Source: Candidatus Obscuribacterales bacterium
Lineage (GTDB): Bacteria > Cyanobacteriota > Vampirovibrionia > Obscuribacterales > Obscuribacteraceae
Assembly (NCBI GenBank): GCA_949127735.1
Contig: CASBPX010000126.1
Location: 1-64,000 of the forward strand
Length of the DNA stretch: 64,000 bases
Direction: 5' to 3'
Translations under genes and position numbers: made by a program
Part shown: in pieces, positions 25,590-33,764 of the stretch
How positions within the stretch are numbered: position 1 is the first letter of the stretch
How the letters are laid out: the number at the start of each line of letters is the position of its first letter
The notes under the pieces: generated by a model
What the model saw: only the letters and a program-made list of their open reading frames with translations
What the model was told of the DNA's origin: nothing
The model's database searches: none

Positions 25590-26150
25590 TTAGGGCATCA
25601 ACACTGTATCAATCACGTGGATTACTCCATTTGAGCATTTGATATCAGTAGCAGTAACCGTAGCATTTCCTACCATCACTTTACCGTCAGCTTGCTTAAT
25701 AGCAACACTAGAACCTTCCAGAGTCTTAGCCGATTTCATCTTTACTACTTTACTGGCCAATACTTCCCCCTTGACAACGTGATAGGTGAGCACTTTGGTG
25801 AGCTTAGCCTTATCGGCGAGCAAAGCGTTGAGAGCGTCAGCAGGCACCTTGGCAAAGGCGGCATCATCTGGTGCAAAAACTGTAAAAGGGCCTTTTCCCT
25901 TGAGAGTCTCGACCAAGCCTGCTACACCCAGAGCTTTGGCCAATGTACCAAATTTTCCTGCGGCAACAGCAGTATCGACAATGTCACTGGTGGCTGCTTC
26001 CGTTCCTTTTTTTGTTTCGCTGGTCGCTACTTTAGTAGAGCAAGATGATCCAGCAATAGCAGCAGTCAACGGAGCCATGGCGCAGACGCAAGACAGTGCT
26101 AGTGAGCTCAGAGCCAGGCAAGTTCCAGTTTTCGATTTTTTTGACAACAT
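25590..26150 (-). CDS. Secreted fasciclin (FAS1) domain protein
   Basis: A 186-residue protein: signal peptide (about 1-33) then one FAS1 domain (about 55-186). [52 protein letters not shown] and [12 protein letters not shown] are the classical H1/H2 features. FAS1 domains mediate adhesion and matrix interactions. The gene is divergent from a TetR regulator 121 bp away, and a hairpin lies just ahead of its ribosome binding site (GGGAGA), so it may be the regulator's target. Confidence 0.93.
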   Translation of the reverse strand: MLSKKSKTGTCLALSSLALSCVCAMAPLTAAIAGSSCSTKVATSETKKGTEAATSDIVDTAVAAGKFGTLAKALGVAGLVETLKGKGPFTVFAPDDAAFAKVPADALNALLADKAKLTKVLTYHVVKGEVLASKVVKMKSAKTLEGSSVAIKQADGKVMVGNATVTATDIKCSNGVIHVIDTVLMP

Positions 26151-26161
26151 AAATATCTCCC

Positions 26162-26180
26162 GCTGCCATTCAATGGCAGC
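26162..26180. promoter_or_regulatory. Perfect inverted repeat in the fasciclin/TetR divergent region
   Basis: GCTGCCAT and ATGGCAGC flank a three-base centre, immediately upstream of the fasciclin ribosome binding site. It could be a TetR-type operator or an mRNA hairpin controlling fasciclin translation. A looser repeat (TGACTA at 26192 and TAGTCA at 26225) is in the same region. Confidence 0.45.
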
Positions 26181-26271
26181 ATGTGCAATAGTGACTAAAA
26201 GAATTTTGACTCAAAATACATTTATAGTCAATCCTCTAGTCGTTAATTGTAAAATGTGTCAGGAGACAACA

Positions 26272-26892
26272 ATGAATCAAACAAGACGCGACAAAATCTT
26301 AGAGTCGGCAACCTGGCTATTTGGTTACTATGGCTTTGAAAAAACCACTGTTGACGATATAGCTGACCGAGCATCAATCAGCAAAGGTTCTGTTTATCTA
26401 GAATTTCAGAACAAAGAATCTATCTTAGTTGCTGTTGTCCAGCAGTTTACAAGCCGCGAACTTGAGCGCATCAATCAACTTTTGAAAGAAGCAAAGGCGC
26501 CTTACCTTGAGGTATTACGCGAGCTCCTGTACGGTCATGTCATGTCGTACTGGTCAATTGCCAGTGGCCAGTTACATAGCCCTGAAGTGATTGCTTCGGC
26601 AAACCCTTCGATCATGGCTGAAATTATCAACTTTCAGAGTGCAATATTTTTACAGATTGCATTTCTACTTGAGAAAGCCGCAAGTAACAAAGAAATTGCG
26701 AAGGCAAAAGCGGCTGACGAATATTTCTTTCAGGCCGAACTTGTCTGTTATCTTTTAGCCGCCTTATTTCCGCCTTACGATAGACTCAAAGCTCGCGACC
26801 CTGCGGCATTTACTGAGGCAACTTTGAGCAAATACGCAGAGAGCATGATCACCATGACTTTGAATGGTGTTCGCGCGAGCGGGGCATTTTAG
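26272..26892 (+). CDS. TetR-family transcriptional regulator
   Basis: A 206-residue regulator. Residues about 1-60 form the TetR helix-turn-helix (RDKILESATWLFGYYGFEKTTV then DDIADRASISKGSVYLEFQNKESIL); the remainder is a variable all-helical ligand domain. The frame is open far upstream, but AGGAG lies 7 nt before the ATG at 26272 and the domain begins there. It is divergent from the fasciclin gene and 42 bp upstream of the TGA-containing thioredoxin-like gene, either of which it may control. Ligand unknown. Confidence 0.93.
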   Translation: MNQTRRDKILESATWLFGYYGFEKTTVDDIADRASISKGSVYLEFQNKESILVAVVQQFTSRELERINQLLKEAKAPYLEVLRELLYGHVMSYWSIASGQLHSPEVIASANPSIMAEIINFQSAIFLQIAFLLEKAASNKEIAKAKAADEYFFQAELVCYLLAALFPPYDRLKARDPAAFTEATLSKYAESMITMTLNGVRASGAF

Positions 26893-26934
26893 AAGAATCA
26901 AGAACCTTGGTGCACTTTTAGGAGAATTTTTTCT

Positions 26935-27747
26935 ATGAGAACGAGCAAGGCCTATGGCTGCGGGTTCATTGCCGTGGTCGCTTGTTTTAGTCTTAACGCG
27001 CAGGCTATTGGGCGTCAAAACTGGAATCAAGAAGAAGCTGCTAAACGCGTGCAGTCAGTGATTACCCAAGAAGAGGCCAACGATTTTCGCTGGGACAAGA
27101 TTGACTGGCTGGTTGATGCCAAATTAGCTGCCAGTAGAGCGCAAGCTGAACACAAACCAATTTTGCTTTATTTTTTCCTCAAAGGCGACGCTGGTCCGAA
27201 GGCGGCGCCTTGCTGACCAGGCGGACGTTTGATGAGGACGGTCTGTCTCTCTAATGAAATAGTTCAAGAAAAAGTAAAAGCTTCGTTCATTCCACTGAAG
27301 GTTCAAATCGATCGCGGCACCGCAAAATTTCCCCTGGATTGGCCGGCTCTTAAAAAATGGAAAACTACTTACGCACTGATGGGTGGCAGTAAAGCGACGG
27401 GTATCACAGCCTGTGTAGTGGTAAGTTCAGATCTGAAATTGCAGTTGGGCAGCACGGGCTCTGCTTTCGTTTGGGAGCTGTTTGATTCAATTGCTTATGA
27501 TCCTTTGAAGTTCACTGCCATGCTTGATGCTTCTTTAGTCAGATCTGCTGAATACGAAAAGATCCTTTCAACCGGTTCTACAAACGCAAAAGAACTCAAT
27601 CGCTTTCGCCATGAGCTCTGTCAGGCATTGCAAAAGGAAGGCAGATTTCATCTGCCTCCTCGCGGATTTACCATTGAAGGGGCTAAAGAACTTTTCCGTC
27701 AGACTGGCGACTTAAAAGACGACATGGGTAACCGCCGTTCCAAATAG
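26935..27747 (+). CDS. Exported thioredoxin-like protein with in-frame TGA (codon 94): candidate selenoprotein or broken gene
   Basis: From an ATG with AGGAG about 9 nt upstream the frame runs 93 codons, meets TGA at 27214-27216 and continues in the same frame to TAG at 27747 (270 residues if TGA is read). The N-terminal hydrophobic stretch looks like a signal peptide. WDKIDWLVDAKLAASRAQAEHKPILLYFF before the TGA and LSNEIVQEKVKASFIPLKVQID after it resemble the two halves of a thioredoxin-fold domain (Thioredoxin_7-like), with the TGA (APC-U-PGG) near the place of the redox motif. A 10-bp hairpin with one bulge directly follows the TGA (27219-27248), though its loop starts only about 12 nt after it, closer than usual for a bacterial SECIS. 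Selenocysteine is plausible; a nonsense mutation is the alternative. Confidence 0.55.
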
Positions 27748-27766
27748 ACGTTTGTCTTAGTTGTTT

Positions 27767-28429
27767 CTAGACCGGCACAGCCGCTGGATTAAAGACTATT
27801 TCGGCATCAAAGGCACCAGCCGGCTGATCATGCAACTGTAAGAAGCTTTCAGCAATAACTGTAGGGTCGAATGCAGTATCAGGCGCTACGATACCGCATA
27901 TGGTGACAGTAGCCACATGTATTCCTGATGAACTTAACTCTTGATGCAGGCATTGACTCAATGCCCGAAGAGCCGCCTTACCCACAGACAGGGCTGTCAC
28001 TTGAGCGGCTGGTTGCAGCGCGTAGCCTCCACCAGTGAAGAGAATAGTACCTCTACCGAGGTTTTTCATAGCTGGAATTACTGCTTGCGACGCGGCCAGT
28101 GCGGGCGTGACATTGACGCCCAGTGACTGGCTGAACTTCTCAGCGTCAACACGAGAACCTCTGCCTGGAGTCAAACTGAAAGCATTAAAGTGAAGTACTT
28201 CTATGTCTCCATGTTTTTCGGCAATTTCTGCTAGGCAAGTTTTTAACTCTTCTAAGTTAGAGACGTCGAGCTGCCAGGCCGAAGCATTTTCACCTAATTC
28301 GGCACAAAGGCCATCAAGCTTTTCACGATTTCGCGCGCACAAGGCGACGTGATAACCGCGGCCCAGAAACGCTTTGGCCACCGCTCGACCCACACCAGCT
28401 CCTGCTCCCAGCACTACACATGTTGCCAC
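27767..28429 (-). CDS. Short-chain dehydrogenase/reductase-like protein lacking the catalytic Tyr
   Basis: A 220-residue Rossmann protein. The N-terminal GAGAGVGRAVAKAF nucleotide-binding motif, LCARNREKL and LDVSNLEEL fit SDRs. The Asn-Ala-Gly motif is altered (HFNAFS) and the YxxxK active site reads LSVGK, that is, the Tyr is replaced by Leu while Lys remains. Activity as a normal dehydrogenase is doubtful; some SDR relatives bind NAD(P) without catalysis. It is convergent with the thioredoxin-like gene (19-bp gap). Substrate unknown. Confidence 0.78.
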   Translation of the reverse strand: MATCVVLGAGAGVGRAVAKAFLGRGYHVALCARNREKLDGLCAELGENASAWQLDVSNLEELKTCLAEIAEKHGDIEVLHFNAFSLTPGRGSRVDAEKFSQSLGVNVTPALAASQAVIPAMKNLGRGTILFTGGGYALQPAAQVTALSVGKAALRALSQCLHQELSSSGIHVATVTICGIVAPDTAFDPTVIAESFLQLHDQPAGAFDAEIVFNPAAVPV

Positions 28430-28496
28430 ATCAATAACCTCACGATGACACTAACGAATCATCGTAGTGGAAATTGCGATGTATTTTCCCAGTTTC

Positions 28497-29237
28497 TTAC
28501 CTGTCCCAAAAAACGCGAGCATCTTGTGTTTCAGTTCGCCCGGAATTACCTGAAACTACTTCTCTCAATGAACCAGCTTTTTTCAATCCTGCAGGTGGTA
28601 AAAACATGGAGGGCGCAACCATTACGTTGCTAATTTTTGTGGTATCAAGAAATTTCTCTGTACGACCTTTATTTGAAATGCCAGAAATGTAATCTGAACC
28701 GAAGTGAGCGCTTGAAAAGGTAATCGGAATGCCACCATTAGTGGGATATTTGTAAACCGCATAGATTATGCGCTCAATTTGTGGCGGCCCATATGGCTTA
28801 AGTTTCAAAGCCTTAATCGTACTTTCAATGGAGGTCAGCCTATCAACGTCGAAATTGCCAAATTTCATAGTTGATAATCTGAAATGATTTGGGTCAACCA
28901 TGCGTTCTTGGCGTGTAAATAAAAAGTCGGAAACAAGCCCAGTATTTTCTAGCTCTCGCAGGCTTTCACTATAGAAGGTCTTATCGTCCTTGCGAAAGAC
29001 AGTTATCTTCCAATCCGGTGCTTTCGCAACCAGTGTGAAACCTAAGTGCGAAGTGCTTTGCATACGTATGGCACTCTCAGCTATAAGAATTTCAAAGCCG
29101 CCCAAAAAGTTATGAATCTGCGTGAGCTTCAGTGCCCTGTGTTGCGCTGGCGCCGATTGAACTGGTAGGACCACCAGCAGCAGCAAGCAGGCGATAGCTG
29201 CCAGCTTTAGAATTCGGCGATGGTGGATGCTTTTCAA
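28497..29237 (-). CDS. Secreted protein of unknown function
   Basis: A 246-residue protein with a basic n-region and hydrophobic core (about 1-31, cleavage near QSAPA), so exported. The mature part has no family I recognise; it contains FEILIAESAIRMQSTSHLGFTLVAK, a phrase typical of outer-membrane or lipoprotein-carrier-like beta domains, and charged loops. The start is TTG at 29237 without a good ribosome binding site, so the exact N-terminus is uncertain. It lies 67 bp from the SDR-like gene in the same direction. Confidence 0.6.
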   Translation of the reverse strand: MKSIHHRRILKLAAIACLLLLVVLPVQSAPAQHRALKLTQIHNFLGGFEILIAESAIRMQSTSHLGFTLVAKAPDWKITVFRKDDKTFYSESLRELENTGLVSDFLFTRQERMVDPNHFRLSTMKFGNFDVDRLTSIESTIKALKLKPYGPPQIERIIYAVYKYPTNGGIPITFSSAHFGSDYISGISNKGRTEKFLDTTKISNVMVAPSMFLPPAGLKKAGSLREVVSGNSGRTETQDARVFWDR

Positions 29238-29313
29238 ATTTGGTTAGAACTCGGTCACTATTAAACAATATTCTGAATTTGTAGTCACAGCAGGATCACT
29301 TCAGGACAATCGA

Positions 29314-30213
29314 ATGGCAGAATATCGGTCACCGCAGCGTTTCGATCAAGGCGAGTCAGGCAAAGTCGGCAGGGCCGACCATTTCCGAGATCCAATACTG
29401 TTACTGCTGGAGCAGGGACGTTCAGATACATTTTACCCCCGCAATCAAATATCAGGCGTGAGAGAAGGAAGTAAGTTTGCCGAACAGCAGTGTGGTAGCA
29501 GTAGTTGGCCCTGCGCCGAAATCACCGCTGATATGGTTAGAATTGGTAATTCTGTGTCTATTGCGTTCGACCGCAGAATCGCAACTAAAGATACGCAAGT
29601 GCCGTCCGGGATAGTCACTGAGGGGCTTTATCTAACAAGATCAACTTCAGAACCACCAATGTTTGATCAAAGCATCTTCGCATCAATGACACGTCGCGAG
29701 CCAAATTTAGAATCACTTTTAATGCAGCGACTGTCCAATCAACCTGGTCCAATTACTCAACAAAAATTGAGTGAAGTGGCTCTGGAACTTTGTACAGGCG
29801 CCGATCAATTGACAGACAAAAAAATGGCCCTCGTGTTGCTTCACAATTTTACTAAAAACCTGACGGCAGCAATACGCAATCCAAATACTCTCTCTCAACA
29901 AGATACCAACAAATATCCTGCCGACACCTACCGTAATGAGCTGATAAAGCCGATTGCTGATCGTTTAGAGCATCTTGGTAAAAGTCGAAATCAGTCAGAT
30001 GCTTTGGGCCAAATATATCATTTCTACGGTGCCACCCTAGCGACTTTTACTTTTGAAAGGGGAGCCTGGGTCGGTCTACAAAAGTATTGGCGCTTGGTAA
30101 GTAGTACCGATCCGCGCAACGTTGTAAAAAACGGTGCAGACAGGCTCGGCTATCAACTGGGGCGACAGCTGCAAGAGAGCGACGTCTTGGATCAGTTATT
30201 GCGGCCACAATAG
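29314..30213 (+). CDS. Protein of unknown function
   Basis: A 299-residue soluble protein with AGGA 8 nt before its ATG. No signal peptide, membrane segment or known motif is seen. The first 110 residues are low in hydrophobicity and contain odd phrases (RFDQGESGKVGRADHFRDP); the rest, from about 120, is predicted helical with TQQKLSEVALELCTGADQL and IADRLEHLGKSRNQSDAL. It is divergent from the secreted protein gene and followed 36 bp later by the VIT-family gene. Confidence 0.55.
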   Translation: MAEYRSPQRFDQGESGKVGRADHFRDPILLLLEQGRSDTFYPRNQISGVREGSKFAEQQCGSSSWPCAEITADMVRIGNSVSIAFDRRIATKDTQVPSGIVTEGLYLTRSTSEPPMFDQSIFASMTRREPNLESLLMQRLSNQPGPITQQKLSEVALELCTGADQLTDKKMALVLLHNFTKNLTAAIRNPNTLSQQDTNKYPADTYRNELIKPIADRLEHLGKSRNQSDALGQIYHFYGATLATFTFERGAWVGLQKYWRLVSSTDPRNVVKNGADRLGYQLGRQLQESDVLDQLLRPQ

Positions 30214-30249
30214 ATGCTTCATACTCCTTGAAACCATGTTATATTCTGC

Positions 30250-30975
30250 ATGCTTTTAAAAGTTGTCGATAAATTGCCACTAACCCCTCATCATGAAGAC
30301 CATGCCTTAGAAAGTGTAGCCTGGCTGCGAGCCGCCGTGCTTGGTGCTAACGACGGCATTGTCTCTACAGCGAGTCTTTTACTGGGAGTAGCGGCAGCAC
30401 ATGCAGATCATCATCATTTAATGGTTGCCGGCGTTGCCGGTATGGTCGCTGGAGCCATGTCTATGGCTGCCGGTGAATATATTTCGGTTAACTCGCAGGC
30501 CGACACCGAAAAGGCCGCACTGACTAAAGAGAGTGCTGAGCTTAATGCCGACTATGAAAGTGAGATTAAGGAACTGGTCAATATTTATCAGCGGCGCGGG
30601 GTTGAGCTTAGCCTGGCTAAACAAGTTACTGAGCAATTAATGGCTCACGATGCTCTCGGGGCGCATGCTCGCGATGAATTAGGCATTACTGAGGCCTATC
30701 GTGCTAAACCGGTGCAAGCAGCCCTGGTATCTGCCTTAAGCTTTGCATTGGGAGGCCTGCTGCCACTACTGGTGGTGCTGGTAGTGACGGAGAATGTTCT
30801 AACCCCAGCTGTAAGCGCAGCTTCTTTAGTAGCCCTGGCAATTTTGGGAGGAGTGGCCGCTAAAATCGGTAAGGCCAATGTGCTCAAAGGGGTATTACGC
30901 GTCACTGTATGGAGTGCCATGGCCATGCTTATTACAGCGGCCATCGGATCACTTTTTGGCACCAACACTATTTAA
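30250..30975 (+). CDS. VIT1/CCC1-family metal transporter
   Basis: A 241-residue membrane protein with five predicted helices. LRAAVLGANDGIVSTASLLLGVAAA (helix 1) and MVAGAMSMAAGEYISVNSQADTE (helix 2 with its Met and Glu residues) are signatures of the VIT family, which moves Fe2+ or Mn2+ in exchange for protons. The charged insert between helices 2 and 3 (ESAELNADYESEIKELVNIYQRRG) corresponds to the cytoplasmic metal-binding region of the plant proteins. It probably detoxifies excess iron or manganese across the inner membrane. Confidence 0.92.
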   Translation: MLLKVVDKLPLTPHHEDHALESVAWLRAAVLGANDGIVSTASLLLGVAAAHADHHHLMVAGVAGMVAGAMSMAAGEYISVNSQADTEKAALTKESAELNADYESEIKELVNIYQRRGVELSLAKQVTEQLMAHDALGAHARDELGITEAYRAKPVQAALVSALSFALGGLLPLLVVLVVTENVLTPAVSAASLVALAILGGVAAKIGKANVLKGVLRVTVWSAMAMLITAAIGSLFGTNTI

Positions 30976-31260
30976 CTTTATTATCGTCACCGGGCGCGGT
31001 ACCACTTTCAGTTTGAATTACTTCGCGCATCATTAATTCATCAATGGCAAAATCTCTGTCCATGGCGGCTCCTTGACGTAGATACTTATTTGCTTCTTCT
31101 GCTTTTCCTTGCGCCCTGGCAATCTTGTAATCAATTTCCTTGTCAGGCCATGATGATGAATCTGGATCTTTCTTTTTTTGTGTTTATCAAAATAACCAGC
31201 TCATCATCAAGAATCTGCCTAGCTATTGTTGCACTTCACGAAGGACGAATGTATCACGTT
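30973..31260 (-). pseudogene. Possible frameshifted small gene
   Basis: Between the VIT gene and the MshEN-repeat gene, minus-strand frames read like protein in three pieces: LDFERDTFVLREVQQ, then ARQILDDELVILINTKK, then DPDSSSWPDKEIDYKIARAQ and on to DDNKVK before a TAG at 30973. The joins would be two frameshifts, one at a run of seven A. No start codon is found for the whole. The last 32 codons (ATG at 31071, AAGGAG 5 nt upstream) could be translated alone. Either a decayed gene or a chance open frame. Confidence 0.3.
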
Positions 31261-31288
31261 CAAAGTCTAGTGAGTGAAGCTGATGGGC

Positions 31289-32059
31289 TCATGCGGCAGG
31301 CGAGATTCGTTTTGAATGAATACCAGTTTGTATTTGCAGAACCATTGCCAATTCCGCTGGTGTAATTTTATTTCTATGCACAAGTATTTTACCGAGAAGT
31401 TCTCCTTGATCTAATCCGTGTTCTAGTGCACTTAAAAGTTCAATTAGATCGACTAGACCTGCCTGCAAAAGCAGATAGCCGAGGCGCTCTCTTTCAGTAT
31501 TCAGGTTGGTGAGCACTGGCATGCCGCCAGTAATGCTTTGCTCATTGCACTCGAACAGAGCCTGCCGCACTGAGAGTTCTCTTCGTTTGATCTGCAAAAC
31601 TAATTCGAGCACTTCCTGCCACTTTCCCAGTGTGATCAAGCCAGCGTCAAAAAGATCTTTGCCGCTAATAAGCCGATAAGGAGTATTCGTAATGGCTAAA
31701 GTGAGCACTTCACTTGAGTCAACCAGTCCGGCGGCGATCAGAAGCATAACCACGCTATTGCTCGTATTGAAATCGTTCCTTTGCCACAGAAGCTGGAAAG
31801 GCAGTTGAGTCTTGAAGCAATGCTCAAGGATGACTGCAGCCCTCATTATTGAAATTTGACGATTGAGCACAGTTTTTGAGGCAGTTAAGGCTGATTCAAG
31901 TTCTAACTCGCAGAGCCTCTGACTGGTCACCAAGATTCGACCTAGCGGTATTCCAGACTTAGCAGAGGCGTTCACAAGCATTTGAATTTCGGCTTGATAG
32001 AGTTTTCCTTGAGCAACCAGTATTTTTGCTAACACATCGGAGATCTTTCCTTTACTCAT
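31289..32059 (-). CDS. MshEN/GspE-N-like repeat protein
   Basis: A 256-residue protein with two to three diverged MshEN-like units: VLAKILVAQGKLYQAEIQMLVNASAKSGIPLGRILV (from residue 8), a weaker middle unit, and LGYLLLQAGLVDLIELLSALEHGLDQGELLGKILVHRNKITPAELAMVLQIQ near the end. No ATPase, membrane anchor or other domain follows. Related to the proteins at 15126 and 60408. It is followed 313 bp later by the VIT gene in the opposite direction and preceded 18 bp upstream by the small membrane protein at 32078. Function unknown; protein or second-messenger binding is possible. Confidence 0.65.
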   Translation of the reverse strand: MSKGKISDVLAKILVAQGKLYQAEIQMLVNASAKSGIPLGRILVTSQRLCELELESALTASKTVLNRQISIMRAAVILEHCFKTQLPFQLLWQRNDFNTSNSVVMLLIAAGLVDSSEVLTLAITNTPYRLISGKDLFDAGLITLGKWQEVLELVLQIKRRELSVRQALFECNEQSITGGMPVLTNLNTERERLGYLLLQAGLVDLIELLSALEHGLDQGELLGKILVHRNKITPAELAMVLQIQTGIHSKRISPAA

Positions 32060-32077
32060 ATCATTTGTTTGACCTCT

Positions 32078-32872
32078 CTAGTACGGACTGAACCCTTCAT
32101 AGTTTGCTGGAATTCCTTGCTGCTGGAACTGAATAGTCTTTATTGACATTGGCGGCGGACACCAGTCGGCAGAGACATCATCAGTTTTTTTAACAAACAT
32201 GGAGTTAGTATCCTGCAGCCTGCAGTGACTTATATACGAACTAAATATTTCCATCATCCTGCAGGCCGCTTCCCTGCATTTACCAAAATCACAGAAGAAG
32301 CCGCTTAGGAGTGCGGCTCTGCCAGTAGGGACAGTGGCAGCTCTGAGCACAATAACTGTTCGTTCTTGCTCGATTGCTATTGTAGTTACCTCTACATATG
32401 TGGAGGAGTGAGATGACTCGCTCATCAGTCCAATTATTCGTCTACCGTCTGTGTCGAGCAGCCAAGCGTCATCTTCGACTAGTTCTGTCATGTAATTTTG
32501 GCATAGTGGTATGGCAAATCTTTGAGGGAGGTCGACCACGAACGAATGACCATATGCTGGAGGTCCGAATTTAGAACGTAGATAAACCTTTCCAAGAATA
32601 GTCAGAGTCAGTATTGTTGAACTGCTGACGAAAGCAGCGAAAACTGTTGACCTATTCCAGTCTTCCGTTCCCAAAGTATCATTCCAAAACCCAGTGCCAA
32701 TAAATGAAGCTGCTTCAGTCAATACATCAGATATGCTGAACAAAATAAAGGACACAACTCCAACGATTATAAAAAGGCAGAATGCCTGCACGGGCGTGCG
32801 CACATCATTATTCGGGTGACAGAGATTTCTCATTTTTGTACTTGACGGAAGAGCCGCATAAAATTTACTCAT
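32078..32872 (-). CDS. Membrane protein of unknown function, two N-terminal helices
   Basis: A 264-residue protein with two predicted membrane helices (about 27-50 and 75-97), then a soluble domain of about 160 residues with three cysteines near CDFGKCREAACRMM and a Pro/Cys motif WCPPP. I see no known family. It starts 18 bp upstream of the MshEN-repeat gene on the same strand, so the pair may form a membrane-bound complex (inference from spacing only). Confidence 0.6.
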   Translation of the reverse strand: MSKFYAALPSSTKMRNLCHPNNDVRTPVQAFCLFIIVGVVSFILFSISDVLTEAASFIGTGFWNDTLGTEDWNRSTVFAAFVSSSTILTLTILGKVYLRSKFGPPAYGHSFVVDLPQRFAIPLCQNYMTELVEDDAWLLDTDGRRIIGLMSESSHSSTYVEVTTIAIEQERTVIVLRAATVPTGRAALLSGFFCDFGKCREAACRMMEIFSSYISHCRLQDTNSMFVKKTDDVSADWCPPPMSIKTIQFQQQGIPANYEGFSPY

Positions 32873-32963
32873 AATTTAGCCTGCCAATTAGATTGGTTGG
32901 ATTTCTATGAGTAATTAAACTACGGCAACGTGTCCAAACTGTGTCAGGCGTCTAAAAGTATCT

Positions 32964-33674
32964 TTAGAGCGGTTCATCGTAGAGATACTTGCGAATCACT
33001 GCTTCTGCTTTTTTGGTCTCAGCCCTCATGCCGCCTGCGCGCATGCTGGTCATCATGTCATCCATCTGCACTTGCACTCTAGCTGGTGCTTTGACCACTT
33101 GGCGCAAATCAATAGTGCGGTTGACCAAGGCTGATAGAATGGCCGGCTTGTCACCAGTTACGGTGGCGCCATTGCGTAACAGCGATTCATTAACCTGGTG
33201 CACGCTGCTCGTACCAAAGCTGGTCAGGCGACTACTTTTCAAGGCATCTACGACGTGTTCACCCTGGGGTATGCTGCCCTTCAAATCACCATCAACAAAT
33301 GCAAACTTGAATTTGTTGGGTTGGACAACTACTTCTTTGCCTTCGTGAGTGATACCAGTAAAGGGATTAAGTTTTTTCACGCCTGTGAACCAGGTGACTT
33401 TTTCACCCTGTTCTTCAAGGGCATGCTTAAAAGCTTTGCCCATAAAAGGCGTATCTTCAACAAGCAATATGCCGTCTCTGCCGCCGCCCGGCATGAGCCT
33501 GGCTAACTTACCTCGACTGGCGGCAATCAGACCTATGGTGGCTACAGTTCCGCCTACCACTAGAGCCGTGGTACCGGGGTTATCGTAAGCGTCCTGAAAG
33601 AAGGCAGCCGCAGCAGTTGCAGGCTTTTCATTTTCAACAGCGTCATTGGCTTTGTCGGAACTATTTTTTGGCAC
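32964..33674 (-). CDS. Membrane-anchored receiver-like domain protein
   Basis: A 236-residue protein. After a disordered N-terminus, one hydrophobic helix (about 33-50, TTALVVGGTVATIGLIAA) precedes a CheY-like fold: ILLVEDTPFMGKAFKHALEEQGEKVTWF (acidic pocket), then FKFAFVDGDLKG with the likely phosphoacceptor Asp, FGTSS at the Thr/Ser switch and a Lys-Pro in GDKPAIL. It ends with an Arg/Lys-rich helix. The resemblance is by eye, with an unusually long insert before strand 3. A GTG start is used. It lies 90 bp downstream of the lytic transglycosylase gene. Kinase partner unknown. Confidence 0.55.
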   Translation of the reverse strand: MPKNSSDKANDAVENEKPATAAAAFFQDAYDNPGTTALVVGGTVATIGLIAASRGKLARLMPGGGRDGILLVEDTPFMGKAFKHALEEQGEKVTWFTGVKKLNPFTGITHEGKEVVVQPNKFKFAFVDGDLKGSIPQGEHVVDALKSSRLTSFGTSSVHQVNESLLRNGATVTGDKPAILSALVNRTIDLRQVVKAPARVQVQMDDMMTSMRAGGMRAETKKAEAVIRKYLYDEPL

Positions 33675-33764
33675 GGTTACATACTCGGGGGATGAGTAAT
33701 GTTTTACGCCTTTAAAAGGCCGCTGTCACTGAGGTTTCTACGCAATAACCATTAAATACCGAGA

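Noticed and set aside
25786-26271. Long N-terminal extension of the TetR regulator
   Set aside because: The extension is antisense to the fasciclin gene and a good ribosome binding site lies just before the ATG at 26272.
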